Part shown: positions 53,174 through 64,000 of the stretch, piece by piece | Layout: each line of letters opens with the position of its first letter | How positions within the stretch are numbered: position 1 is the stretch's first letter | From: Tetracentron sinense | Lineage: Eukaryota > Streptophyta > Magnoliopsida > Trochodendrales > Trochodendraceae | Length of the DNA stretch: 64,000 nt | Assembly: GCA_015143295.1 (NCBI GenBank) | Contig: CM026565.1 | Coordinates: 12,150,041-12,214,040, forward strand | Direction of reading: 5' to 3' | Made by a program: the position numbers and the translations under genes | The notes under the pieces: model-generated | Told to the model about the DNA's origin: nothing | Seen by the model: the letters and a program-made list of their open reading frames with translations, nothing else | Databases searched by the model: none

Positions 53174-54800
53174 ATCTCCCACTTGCACTCTAAGCCAATT
53201 AGATCTAATACCCATCTTCTCAGTGATGTTTCTCAAACACCAGCTAAAGCATAGCTTAATATACATGGGTCTGTCATGTCTGCTTTACCACAGCTATTGT
53301 AGTGATGTAATAATACTTGCAACTCTTGCAAATTTATTTTCAATAACCACAGTTTTAAAAGACCAAACAAAAATGATACTGTCTAACAGTCATTTTCAGA
53401 AGTTAACTTGCTTGTGGTTTACCATTGTACAATGCCCCGGACTAATCTGACCAATATCTTATCACATCAACATGTGATGACTATCCGGTCTAGTACAAGT
53501 TTACTTTCTCATGATATCACATATCTAAGAGAAACAAATTTCATTCCATAAAGGTAGAAACTCTTTTCTTGGAATCTTACTTGCACAAAAACATTATTGT
53601 TATTGGGAGAATAACAATATCATTTTTCTTTTGTCTCTAAACCATTTAGGACTAAGAAAACATGTTGTCAAAGTTTTTGTCCTTCATTGCAAAATTGTTA
53701 GATCAAATCTAAGAGAAGAATAATATTCATACTTCATTCACAATGAAAAGAATATTATCTTTGTATAGAGCCAGGAAAGTAATTATGCTCCCACTAACCA
53801 ATTTACACACAAAGGATACTTTCATTCTTAGATGAAAATCAAACAGTTTGATTATTTCATCAGAATAAAAGTTAGTCCAACTACAGATTCTGGGACCTGT
53901 GGGTTCTAGTGTACTATTTAGGTATAGTGAAAGTAGAGATTTGATCTCTATCAATTCTCATAGTTATTGGTCTATTGGGCTTCCGCTTCTAGAACAATTC
54001 TAGATTCAGTTTTTCTTCTAGGAAACTTACATTCCTATTTACAAATATCTTTTGTTATCCAAGAATATAGACTAAGTATCTCTAATGCGAATCCCAAGCT
54101 CATCTTCCATCAAATCATATCCAATATAATTCGATTTAACAACACCATCATGCTATGGTTTGTTAAGGGAATTATCTGAGACAAGATGTAATGAGAGTAG
54201 ATTATGAAATTTCTATTAAGAGGTACTCTTCTCAATCATGGAAGACTTACCTAGCTGTTTCTTTATTTCAATGTGGAATTCCTTGAACTTTTCAAAGAAG
54301 GTGAAATAAAGTTAGCTACCTCTTAATGGAAGATTCATATAATTACGATCATCCAACTTTTGTCCCATTCCCAAGTAGAAGTTTTATCTATTCGGATTTC
54401 TCTTTCTCCTTAACAAACATGCAACTATTGCACTTATGCAAGATCATACCAAGCATTAGGAGCTAGAGGTTCCAACAATTAAGTTGGACTTGATGAGTAT
54501 ACAAATTGGAAAATCCTTCCAAATGTTTGTCTTCTATCCAATGACCAATTGCTTCATCATGAAGCACAATCCTTATACTTTCCTTTCTTCTCAGAAGAGC
54601 CCTTGTCCATACTACCAGAATACCTTTCCAATGGAAAATCTTGGATTTCTTTCTTTTGCATAAATGCTCGGGATTTAGAAAAACCCAACTCTTTCGAACA
54701 TCTTTGCAAGTAGCATTGAACTCTTCAAAGGTTCTTAGCCATATACAACATGTAGGAATTTAGACAATCTGATTTCCTATTTGTTCAACATAACCATATT
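53174..54800 (-). other. K2 internal region, no recognisable protein
   Basis: This lies where copia RNase H and RT should be, but I see no RT, RNase H or integrase motif in any frame, only short AT-rich open stretches. It may be heavily decayed or a non-autonomous copia derivative. A short continuation (57326-57356) lies right of the solo LTR. Confidence 0.45.
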
Positions 54801-54805
54801 AAAGG

Positions 54806-57320
54806 TGTAGAGACCCGAATCTTTTTCATGTTTTTATTGCATTGCATTAGGGGTATTATAGTCCTTGTGATGTTTTAATGTTTATTGTATTGTATTGGTA
54901 TAGTGTGATTAAGGTTTAATCAAACTTCTAGTTCAGGAATGTCATATCACACTCTAAACTTTAGGAAGTTCTAGTTTTGACACTGTTTACTGGAATTGAG
55001 TGATTCTTGAACCATTAGAAAGGTGTTGGAATCCTTTTCGAAGTTCATGTTTAATGTTTTTCCTTATTTTGAGTTTAAGCCAAGTCAATGGTGGGTTTTA
55101 TCTAATGCAATTGCAGATCAGTTAACTTTAGGGACAATTTAGTATATTAATTAAGTGGAATTTAGAAATTCAAACACGCCAAAAATGTTCGTTTTTGAAA
55201 GACGAATCCAACCCAAGTTGAATCGTCAAAATCCGACGAACGAGTCAAAAGTTATGGCCAAAATAGTAAAATGAGTCAAAATAGAGCACCGATCGCTCGG
55301 TCAGAAGCAGCGATCGATCGGTCCAAAACCGATCGATCAGTATCTATCGACTGGTCCAGAATTTTGTATGGGGAAAATTTCCAGAGAGTACTTTTTTGAC
55401 CGATCGACCGGTCAAGAGCACCGATCGCTCGGTTGAGAAGCGATCGATCGGTCATAACCACCGATCGCTCGGTCTTTCGTGATTTTTTTACAGAATTTTA
55501 GTATGGGCGTTTTGGTCTTTTTGTTCTCAGACCTTGGGGCTATAAATAGGGGGTCCTACTCGAAATATTAAAATACTCTACCTATTTCTAACCTAATTTA
55601 GCAAAAAGGGGGAGAAAACCTAGGGTTTGAGGGAGAGGGTTGCTTGGAGAAGAAGGAAGTTGCTAGAAGATTGAGAGGAAAGCTTGGAGATCGTCCTCAA
55701 AGCTTCTCCAAATCTCCTAGGGAGCGTTTTGAATCCAAGGGAAGGATTCCTAAGGTCGATATACTATCCTAATCAACTCTATTTTAATGTTTTGTGAATA
55801 TTAATTTGATAGAAATGATAGAATAGAGATTAAATGCATTTTCCCCAAATTTTCTATGAAGTAAGCTAATTATGGATGGAAATGTGGATTGGATGTGGAT
55901 AGAATATATGGAGGATAGGAAATGTATGGAGGATGGGAAATGTATGGAGGATGGGATTAATACGTGGATGTGAATAGTGAATTGATTGGATGGATGAATT
56001 ATGGTTTGATGAATGCTTGAAAATATAGAAGGGAAATGGATTCATATTATGCGTACACAGGGTGTTTGTGAAAATGCTTGAAAGGATAAATGCTATTATA
56101 CTCTTATGAAATGGTGGTAAATTGATTATGAATTGCGATATGAATTATGATAAGATATGTATATGTGAATTGTTTGTTAAGTATGTCTAATTATTTGCAT
56201 GGAAATTAATAGTTGGGAAGGTAAGAACTTAGAGGAACATCTCTCAAACCGGGAATTCTCTAACTATTTGGTATGGGACATATAGTGGAGTTTCCATGGT
56301 GGGAGATCAGAATCTAAGCAATTACCGACTCGAATGTTAATTTCGACACTTAAGTACACAAGCACGTGTATGTTAAGATAAGAGTCTCACAAGTCACACA
56401 TGTGGACCACAAGCATGAGCATGACATATGTATGACATTCTGAATAAGCATAAGCATGACATGGTCCGTATCTGCCAAGAACGGCATGTCAACCTGATTC
56501 TTAGACATGGTCCGTATCTGCCAAGAACGGCATGTCAACTATATGATTTCTAAGGCATGGTCCGTATCCGCCAAGAACGACATGTCAACCATATGATTTC
56601 TAAGGCATGGTCCGTATCCGCCAAGAACGGCATGTCTCATTACTGTGTGATTTGAATAAGTGCATAAGCATAAGCATCTCCCAAGCACGTGGTCTTATAA
56701 GCATAAGCAACTCATAAGTGTATTGTCTTCCAAGTCTAAGATTCTCACAAGTACACGAGTCAAGGTGATGATATGATGTATATGCGCATACGTTCTTCCG
56801 CACTCTGATTATGTTATTATGTTATTGGATATGTTTCTAACTAAGGGCAAGTATATTATTATTGTTGGTTGGATTTTATATACACTGAGTACCTTTGTAC
56901 TCAGCCGGACTTTGTCTTGGCAGGTTTAGAGCAGGAGTACACGGCGGAGCCGTGGGTTGAGGAAACATACGCAGAGGAAGGAGGTGAAGGTGAGCCTTCT
57001 GAGAAGGGAGCCAGAGATTTGGGTGGCTACACCTCTTAGTTTTTATTTCATTTGATTGAGAGAGTTGTATTAGACTTGAGTAGATGTTGCTTAGTAGACT
57101 TTTATAGTTGTGTATCAGACTCTTTGGTTTTAGAGTGAGTTGTATATGTTTACTGTAGACTTTTGCTATTTGATTATAGTTTATATACCAAAATTTTATC
57201 ATCCTCATTTTTGGAGACTCATGTTAGTGTGCCTTGCATGTCATGGATTTTAAGCAGGTTTAAGTAATGTGGCGATCCCAAAGTCCTATTTTAGCCTTGT
57301 AGGATTTTGGGGTCGTTACA
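54806..57320 (+). mobile_element. Solo LTR, family B (2,515 bp)
   Basis: Ends are TGTAGAGACCCGAATC...GGGGTCGTTACA, with a perfect duplication AAAGG at 54801-54805 and 57321-57325, inside K2. TTGAC block about 55196-55261; palindromes 55290-55475; TATA box TATAAATAGG at 55551; donor-like TAAG/GTCGAT near 55754; four-unit CATGGTCCGTATC-GCCAAGAACGGCATG repeat (56458-56640); hairpin CTGAGTAC-CTTT-GTACTCAG; acidic frame EPWVEETYAEEGG ending with TAG at about 57039. It has more repeat units than the B1 LTRs. Confidence 0.94.
56458..56640 (+). repeat. Four-unit minisatellite of family B LTR
   Basis: Units contain CATGGTCCGTATC, GCCAAGAACGGCATGTCAA and a spacer with TGATTTCTAAGG. The B1 LTRs have two units. 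It lies between the donor-like site and the hairpin. Confidence 0.88.
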
Positions 57321-57356
57321 AAAGGACTTTGGGAGTTTGTCGAGGATCATATCCTC

Positions 57357-59327
57357 TGTTGCGACCCAAAACCCACCATAGGAGTTAGAGTGAACTTTGG
57401 AAGACTAATCATGGCTTACATGACTTGCTTGACAAACCATCCTGAAAAAACCCACATAGCATATACAATAGTGGACGTAAATAGCGGAAACATACTTAAA
57501 CATAGTACAGCGGAAGACTAACAAACCTCTATGTATATACATATGTAATCAAAGTTACACAAAAGAAATCCAAAAGAAAGTGCGGACAAGCCCGCCAAAA
57601 TACATGGATATACATCTCTCAACTCACCCATAGCTCTATCACTCAGAATCTACAACCACTACCTAATAGTAGCCCTCTACCGGAGGTTCCTCCAAAGGTT
57701 CCTCGACGTACTCCTCCTCCACCCATGGGCCGGGAGCACAGACATCAAAAGGAGCAGCCGCTCCGCTATCACCTGCCGACATAAGAAGTACGGTTGAGCA
57801 TGGAATACTCAGCGGGTACCAAATACTAACCAGTAGTCATATCATAAAAATGGCAATACATAAATCAGGAGCAATTCATATATATTAAACGGGAACAATT
57901 CATGTCATACAAGGAAGTAAAGGAATTTATAATCATGCTTGCATTTCGTAAAAAGCCGATAAAACCTCTTGAAATCATTGTGCACTTGACTTGACTTGAA
58001 ATATCTATTTCGTACTTGAAAGCTTGTCTTGCTTGATCTTGTCGAGCGTGTCATGCCATGCCATGCGTGTCATGCGTGTTTGCTTGTGATCATGTAACTT
58101 GTGAGATACACTTGTGAGATGTCCTAGTGAGATGCACTAGAGAGGGAAGGGAGACCCTTCTTTATGCAATGCACTTGAGAGGGAAGGGAGACCCTTCTTC
58201 ATGATATGTATGTACTTGCGAGGGAAGGGAGGCCTTCTTTATGCTATGCACTTGTGAGTGAGGGGAGACCCCTCCTGGAATTTTGTTCTTGTTTTCTTGT
58301 GAAAAGCGAGGTAAAACATATCGTAGGATATGTCCCACCTCTAATCATGTTCTTGAAAATACGATAAATCATGTCATGCATGCCGTGCTCATGGAAGTCG
58401 TGTGCATACTTGCAATTGAATTTAAATATGACATGTTTGGGGATTTCACAATACATTGCACATCACCATTTAAACAAGTAACAAATTAAACAATTTAGGG
58501 AAAGCGCGAAAACACACTATCATAACCCAAATAATTTCCATAAACTTTAAGCATGCATTTTCTTAATTTACTATTCATTTTATTCACCTTGGCATTCCAT
58601 CAAACTGGGTATGTTCATTATTTGTTAACCCTACAACATGCTTTTCTAGGTGGGTTATAATTCCATCATACATGTTTGTTCATTATGGATACAATGCCCT
58701 CCCCATTTCAATTATCACAACACAACCATTGGCATCCAATCGCCCATTCCATCTCTATTCACAACATCCACACATCCCAACTCATAGCACAAGTATAGAT
58801 GAAGGAAAACAAAGAAACATTGAGGAAAAGAGGAACTATAACTAGGAGGGTAGCAAGAAGTAACGACCTTGATCAATGAGGAAGAAAACTCCTCCAAAAA
58901 CGTTCGTGAGGCGCTGCCCTAGCTTGGAACACGAGCTCCACGAGTTCTTGAGCTTGAATCTTGAAGAAAATGGGCTTGAGGTTAATCTAAGTCTTCACCC
59001 CTTTTGATTTCTTCCCCAAATGGAAACCCTAGGTTAGAAATCGCCCTCCTCTTTCTCTAACTCTCAAATGTCTCTAAGTGTTGTAAATGAGCCCTAAAGG
59101 CTCGGGCAACCCTTAAGAGTAAAGAGTGAAACGCCAAAAGACCGAAACACCCTTACTTAAATTTCTGCAAAACACGATACACCGATCGATCGGTGGTCGA
59201 TGCCGAGCGATCAGTTGCCTACCGAGCGATCGGTGTGTTGACCGCTCTCTCGGTCAAAAATCAACTCTCTGAAAAATTTTCCCATACAAATTTTTCGACC
59301 AGTGATCGGTGGTCTGTAGGTCCAAAC
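57357..59327 (-). mobile_element. Z 3' LTR with 5' part deleted (family A)
   Basis: Minus strand ends TTTTGGGTCGCAACA at 57357. At the other side the homology stops after GTAGGTCCAAAC (59321-59327), so the LTR start, its TTGAC block and the PPT are missing. Eleven bases later comes the pol stop codon. Palindromes remain at 59175-59310, with one further internal loss (CGACCAGT joined to GATCGGT). Minisatellite 58140-58270; micro-ORF 57663-57782. Confidence 0.88.
57663..57782 (-). CDS. LTR micro-ORF, family A version (39 aa)
   Basis: ATGTCGGCAGG start, GGCTACTATTAG end. The core is FDVCAPGPWVEEEYVEEP. It is almost identical to 37454-37573. The surrounding LTR is clearly damaged but this frame is intact. 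Confidence 0.5.
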   Translation of the reverse strand: MSAGDSGAAAPFDVCAPGPWVEEEYVEEPLEEPPVEGYY

Positions 59328-59338
59328 CTATACAAAAC

Positions 59339-60859
59339 TCATTCAAACGATTCCGGGTACTTCGCTTTGACTTCGGCCTCATGCTCCCATGTAGCTTCTT
59401 CTCGAGCATGTTGCTGCCATTGAACAAGAACCAATAGAATAGTTTTGTTGCGAAGGACTTGATCTCTCCGATCCAATATATGAACCGGCTTTTCAACTAA
59501 AGTGAGATTCTCTCGAATTTCCAACAGTTCCAAGTCTATGACATGCGAAGGGTCCACAATGTACTTCCGAAGCATAGACACATGGAAAATGTTGTGAACC
59601 GCAGCCATGTGAGGTGGAAGAGCTACCTTGTAAGCAACTTCACCAACTCGCGTGATGATCTCAAACGGGCCAACATATCGAGGACTAAGCTTGCCTCGCC
59701 TGCCAAATCTCATAATCTCCTTGCTAGGAGATACCTTCAGAAAGACTTGATCCCCAACCTGGAATTCCAAGTCCCTGCGGCGCGTGTCCGCATAGCTCTT
59801 TTAACGATCTTGACCGGCTTTCAACCGATCCTGGATGATCTTGACTATACTCGCAGTTTGCTCGATCAACTCCGGACCCAACACCTTTGTTTCTCCTACC
59901 TCATCCCTGTGGAGAGGAGACCTACAGCTTCGCTTATATAAGGCCTCAAATGGTGCCATTTGGATGCTCGCCTGATAGCTATTATTATAGGCGAATTCAA
60001 CCAAAGGCAAGTGCTCTTCCCAACTGCCTCTGAAATCCAGCATACACGCTCAAAGCATGTCTTCAATGATTTGGTTCACCCTCTCGGTTTGTCCATCCGT
60101 CTGTGGATGAAAAGCAGTGCTAAAATCAAGTCGGGAACCCGTAGCTTCCTGAGAGCTTTTCCAGAATCTTAACGTGAATCTTGGATCCCGATCTGACACA
60201 ATACTGACTGGCACCCCGTGTAGCCTAACCACTTCCTTGATGTGTAGCGCGGCCAACTGGCTAGAGTTGAAAGTAGTTCGATAGGGTAGGAAATGAGCGG
60301 ACTTTGTCAAACGATCCACTACTATCCATATCGCATCTGAGCCCCTTACCGTCTTTGGCAAGCCAACTATGAAATCCATGGATATGTTCTCCCATTTCCA
60401 CTCGGGAATAGGAAGAGACTGCAATAGACCGGCGGGCCGCATGTGTTCTGTTTTTACCTGCTGGCACACCAAACACCGTGCCACATATTCCGCAACATCC
60501 CTCTTCATATTCTGCCACTAAAAGTGACTCTTGAGGTTCCTGTACATCTTTGTACCCCCTGGATGCACCGTGTACTTTGCCCGGTGGGCTTCATCCATAA
60601 TCTCTCGTCGAAGATTTGCATTGGCCAGAACACACAGCTTTCCTTTAAACGTAATAGCACCTCGACTAGTGAAAGAAAAGTCTTCACTACCCTTGGCAAC
60701 TTCCTTGTCCTGATAAGCCAATAATTCAGCATCCGTGACTTGGTATTCTTGGATAAAATCTATAATGTATGGCCGAACCGTGACATTTACCAAAACAGGA
60801 CCGCGGACTGTATCATTCACACTAATGTCCAGATTTGCCAAATCCTCCAATAATCTCCA
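59339..60859 (-). pseudogene. Chromovirus integrase and chromodomain (Z)
   Basis: Minus strand pieces: 60518-60850 (linker and start of zinc domain), 60050-60508 (CLVCQQ, core with [21 protein letters not shown] and TDGQTERVN; catalytic residues kept), 59801-60043 and 59339-59770 (KLSPRYVGPFEI, VLVQWQQHAREEATWEHE, ends KYPESFE). Single nonsense changes separate the pieces: at 59800 (Gln to stop), at about 60046 (Arg to stop), at about 60516 (Trp to stop) and at about 60860 (Gln to stop). All fit C-to-T or G-to-A changes. Confidence 0.9.
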
Positions 60860-61865
60860 TTCTTACACCAACATGTGTGCTAATAACCCCGGAGGTCTTC
60901 TACTCAAGGCGTCCGCTACAATGTTTGCTTTGCCCAAGTGGTATTGGATGGTACTATCATAGTCTTTCAAATATTTCATCCAACGTCGTTGCCTTAGATT
61001 TAGCTCTTTTTGGGAAAAGAGATACTTGAGACTCTTGTGATCCATGAACATGTAGAACTCCACCCCATAAAGGTAATGGTGCCAAATCTTGAGTGCAAAC
61101 ACGACCGCCGCAAGCTCCAAGTCGTGCGTGGGGTAATTCTTTTCATGCTCCTTCAATTGCCTCGATGCATAGGCAATGACTTTCTTGTGTTGCATGAGCA
61201 CACACCCAAGTCCAACATGCGAGGCATCACTGTATACCTCATAACCACCATGTCCGGATGGCACTGTAAGGATGGGGGCCGTGGTAAGCCTCTTCTTCAG
61301 TTCTGTGAAACTGATCTCACACTTGTCACTCCATACAAATTTCGCATTCTTCCTTGTCAAATAAGTGAGCGGTGCCGCAAGGCTGGAGAAATCCTCTACG
61401 AATCTCCTGTAGTAGCCTGCCAACCCAAGGAAACTGCGTATCTCTGTGACACTCTTGGGCCTCACCCAACTCATGACTGCCTCTATCTTCTTTGGATCTA
61501 CCGATATGCCTTCCGCGGACACAACGTGGCCTAGGAATGCCACCTCTTCCAACCAAAACTCACACTTACTGAGTTTGGTGTATAGCTTGTGCTCTCTCAG
61601 CATTTCCAAAGCAAGACAAAGGTCTCGCATGTGATCTTCCCGTGTCTAGGAATACACCAAGATATTGTCGACAAACATGATCACGCATCGATCCAGGTAT
61701 GGCCGAAACACCCGGTTCATTAAATCCATAAAGGCTGCTGGCGTATTTGTGAGACCAAAAGGCATCACCAAGAACTCGTAGTGTCCATATCGAGTTCGAA
61801 AAGCAGTTAGGAACATCTTCCGCCTTAATCTTCAACTGGTGATAACCCGACCCAAGATCTATCTT
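60860..61865 (-). pseudogene. Chromovirus RT C-terminus and RNase H (Z)
   Basis: The best piece (60863-61630) runs from [24 protein letters not shown] through [11 protein letters not shown] to RNase H ([38 protein letters not shown]). Upstream, a TAG interrupts SQTRE (near 61648). The RT active site reads FVDN rather than FVDD, and two small indels or stops lie in the palm (near 61808 and 61870). Confidence 0.88.
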
Positions 61866-62662
61866 TTAGAAAAATCTCGCTCCTATCAACTGATCGAACA
61901 AGTCATCAATCCTAGGCAATGGATACCTATTCTTTATAGTGACTTTGTTCAATTGCCGGTAATCGACGCACATCCGCATCGACCCGTCCTTCTTCTCAAC
62001 AAATAACACCGGGGCACCCCACGGTGAGACACTTGGTTGAATGAAACCAAGGCCTTGTAATTCCTCCAACTGAGTCTTCAACTCCTTGAGTTCAATAGGG
62101 GCCATTCTATACGGAGCCCTGAAAATAGGAGCTGTGCCTGGTGCAAGCTCAATCACAAACTCAATCTCCCTGTCTGGAGGCAACCTTGGCAAATCCTCTA
62201 GAAACACATCCAGGAATTCACTCACGACCGGAATAGTCGAAGAGTCCTTTACGTCGAGGTTCGCTAGGCTCAACGCCGCAAAACGGGTAATATCTCTACT
62301 TCTCAACCCCCGAAAATGAAATGGCTTGCCTTCTACTGGCCGGAAGAGTACCAACTTTTCAAAACAAGCCACATGCCCATGATGTGTTGCTAACCAATCT
62401 ATTCCCAATATAACGTCAAAGTCTTGGAATCCAAGAACTATTAGATCAACCGCCAACTCGTGGCTTCCCACTTGAACCACACAATTTCGACACACTTTAT
62501 CTATCAATACTGTTTTGCCGAGAGGAATTGAAATGGCTAACTCTAGTTCTAGCTGAGTAGGCTCTATAGAAAAGCTTTCTGAAAAGCTCGGCCAGACAAA
62601 CGAACGAGTAGACCTGGTATCAATCAACACTCTAGCCAAACACTCGTTGACTAGTAGGGTTC
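61866..62662 (-). pseudogene. Chromovirus protease and RT N-terminus (Z)
   Basis: [27 protein letters not shown] (D-T-R in place of D-T-G), [68 protein letters not shown] and [12 protein letters not shown] in one open frame. It begins just after the intron acceptor at 62662. The D-T-R change is shared with X. Confidence 0.9.
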
Positions 62663-62804
62663 CTGAAATTTCAACTAGCTACGCCAATCCATGCATCACA
62701 TCATATGTATATAGGTAGATAGATATATAGCACGCCATATACGTACACAAGGAGTAAAGCATAACATGACAATCGCGGATAAAATAATAACTCTAAACGC
62801 GTAC
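62663..62804 (-). other. Candidate gag-pol intron of Z (142 bp)
   Basis: Minus strand GTGCAAG/GTACGCGT donor and GTTGAAATTTCAG/GAACCC acceptor. Length and edges match X. Joining gives Q-G-T-L-L-V-N-E. In this copy the Gag tail upstream retains CGA where X and Y have TGA. Confidence 0.82.
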
Positions 62805-64000
62805 CTTGCACCACATCATCGGATGCAAGTGCATCATCCTCTGTCAAGGCAAAAATTCGCCCCTGGTTTGCCTAGCGAGGCGGAGGTGTAGACCGGGTAG
62901 TCTGGGATGACGCCTGGTATGATCCTGCTGGGCGTGTTGGGGGCCTAATCCCCTGAGACTGGCCTGGTAAATAACGACTGGGGCAATCCCTAATCACATG
63001 GCCCTGACAACCACAATGAAAACATCCACCCGATGCCCTTCGGTAATCTCCCGCCAGGTGCCTTCTGCCGCACGAAGTGCAGACCTCGTGTGTATAGGTT
63101 GGAGGGGCCGGAGGTGGAGCATACCTCACCGTCTGAGGTGCAACTGTCCGTGGAGCTGGAAGAGCCTGAGGTCGTGGTGCTTGAGGCATGTACGGCCGTG
63201 GAACTGGAGGCGCATAAGATGGCCTCATCGGTGGTGCTGGCCACGTTACTGATAAGGGCCGATACGAGCCCGCGTCTCTGGAGGTGCCGAACTAATAGGT
63301 TAGCCTCTTGCCAACTCCCTCTTCTTGGACACCGCTTCCGAATTTGCCTCGATCAATAAGGCCTTGTCTACTACTTTCGGATAAGTAGCGTGCCTGAAAG
63401 CCCGATACTTTCTCCATAATGACATCCTTGAGCCCTTGCTCAAATCTCCTCGCCTTCCTTGCCTCAGTAGCAACCATGTGAGGCACAAATCTAGAGAGTT
63501 CCGAGAACTTAGCCTCATAAGCGGCCATAGTCATCGAACCTTGCTCTAGGTTAATGAACTCTCTTTCTTTCTTTTTCCGTGCTCCAACAGGAAAGTACTT
63601 CTTATAAAAAGTATCCTTGAACTCCTCCCAAGTCCAAGGTTGACCCTGCATGGTCAAATCTCGCGTCCTCAAGGCGGATAACCACCAATGGTGGGCTTCG
63701 CCCTTTAGCATGAAAACAGCCCATGCCACTTTCTCTTCCTCTGTCAGAGAGAGAACCACAAATATCTTCTCCACTTGGAGTATCAAAGCCTCCGCAGTGA
63801 GAGGGTCCACACTCCCATGGAATGATGGAGGCCTCAATCTCTTGAATGCCTCAACCCAAGCTATACGATGTATTGGAGCCGCAGGCAGTGGAGTAGGTGC
63901 CGCTGATGATGGTATAGTTTGCCGAGCCGCCAGTATGGCGAGTGTCTCAGCAATAGAGCCTAAGACCTGAGAGACGTCCGGCTGCTCATCCTCATCTCTA
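62805..64000 (-). pseudogene. Chromovirus gag (Z), runs off the window
   Basis: Capsid segment FHGSVDPLTAEALILQ, VAWAVFMLKGEAHHWW, TWEEFKDTFYKKYFP, LEQGSMTMAAYEAKFSELS (63292-63837); frameshift near 63405; Pro-rich region and knuckles CTSCGRRHLAGDY and CFHCGCQGHVIRDC (62872-63228). The last Cys of the first knuckle is Tyr. The N-terminus is close to the window end; the 5' LTR lies outside. Confidence 0.88.

Noticed and set aside
53015..53450. Overlapping open frames of 79 and 101 codons near the K2 LTR
   Set aside because: They span the LTR edge and purine tract, and match no known protein pattern.

Overview
The window is plant nuclear heterochromatin: 64 kb of nested LTR retrotransposons with no recognisable host gene, rRNA or tRNA. 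Plant origin is supported by Ty1/copia pol, by Ty3/gypsy chromovirus pol with a C-terminal chromodomain (Tekay/Del-like), by primer-binding sites complementary to initiator tRNA-Met (TGGTATCAGAGC), and by long 2.2-2.9 kb LTRs. The species cannot be named from the sequence.

Layout. (1) 1-9425: a decayed minus-strand copia element (K1) with a partial 3' LTR at 1-2153, cut by a foreign copia LTR fragment (3209-about 4510) and a solo gypsy LTR (5655-7896). (2) 9426-17692: minus-strand LTR and non-coding internal end of a Tat/Athila-like gypsy element. Its LTR holds a solo LTR (10698-15848), which holds another solo LTR (12177-15115). (3) 17693-39337: minus-strand chromovirus 'X' carrying two unrelated LTRs (17693-19914 and 37150-39337). 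Inside it are a solo LTR (21896-24414) and a complete minus-strand chromovirus 'B1' (25184-34748). (4) 39338-52014: plus-strand chromovirus 'Y', its 5' LTR truncated by X, carrying two solo LTRs (42205-44454 and 45072-47403). (5) 52015-57356: a second minus-strand copia element (K2) with a solo LTR at 54806-57320. (6) 57357-64000: minus-strand chromovirus 'Z', running off the window.

Seven solo LTRs and B1 have target-site duplications that I could read (six of the solo LTRs and B1 perfect), so most of the nesting order is firm. The gypsy LTRs fall into four families, named here by their ends: A (TGTAGAGCCC...GTCGCGACA), B (TGTAGAGACCC...GGTCGTTACA), C (TGTAGCACCCC...GGGGCATTACA) and D (12177-15115). 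They differ over most of their length but share modules in the same order: a block of about 60 bp with TTGAC cores, a variable array of GATCGATC-type palindromes, a TATA box in some, a splice-donor-like site, a family-specific minisatellite, an RNA-hairpin-like dyad, and a short acidic reading frame with core PWVEEEYVEE.

Gene logic of the chromoviruses. Gag (two Cys/His knuckles) is separated from protease-RT-RNase H-integrase-chromodomain by a 93-142 bp intron with GT...AG ends in all four internal regions. Unspliced RNA ends Gag inside the intron; splicing would restore a continuous Gag-Pol frame (...VVQ-G-T/S-LL...). This intron and the conserved LTR micro-ORF are the two most interesting signals here. 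Every coding region carries stops, frameshifts or deletions, so none looks autonomous.
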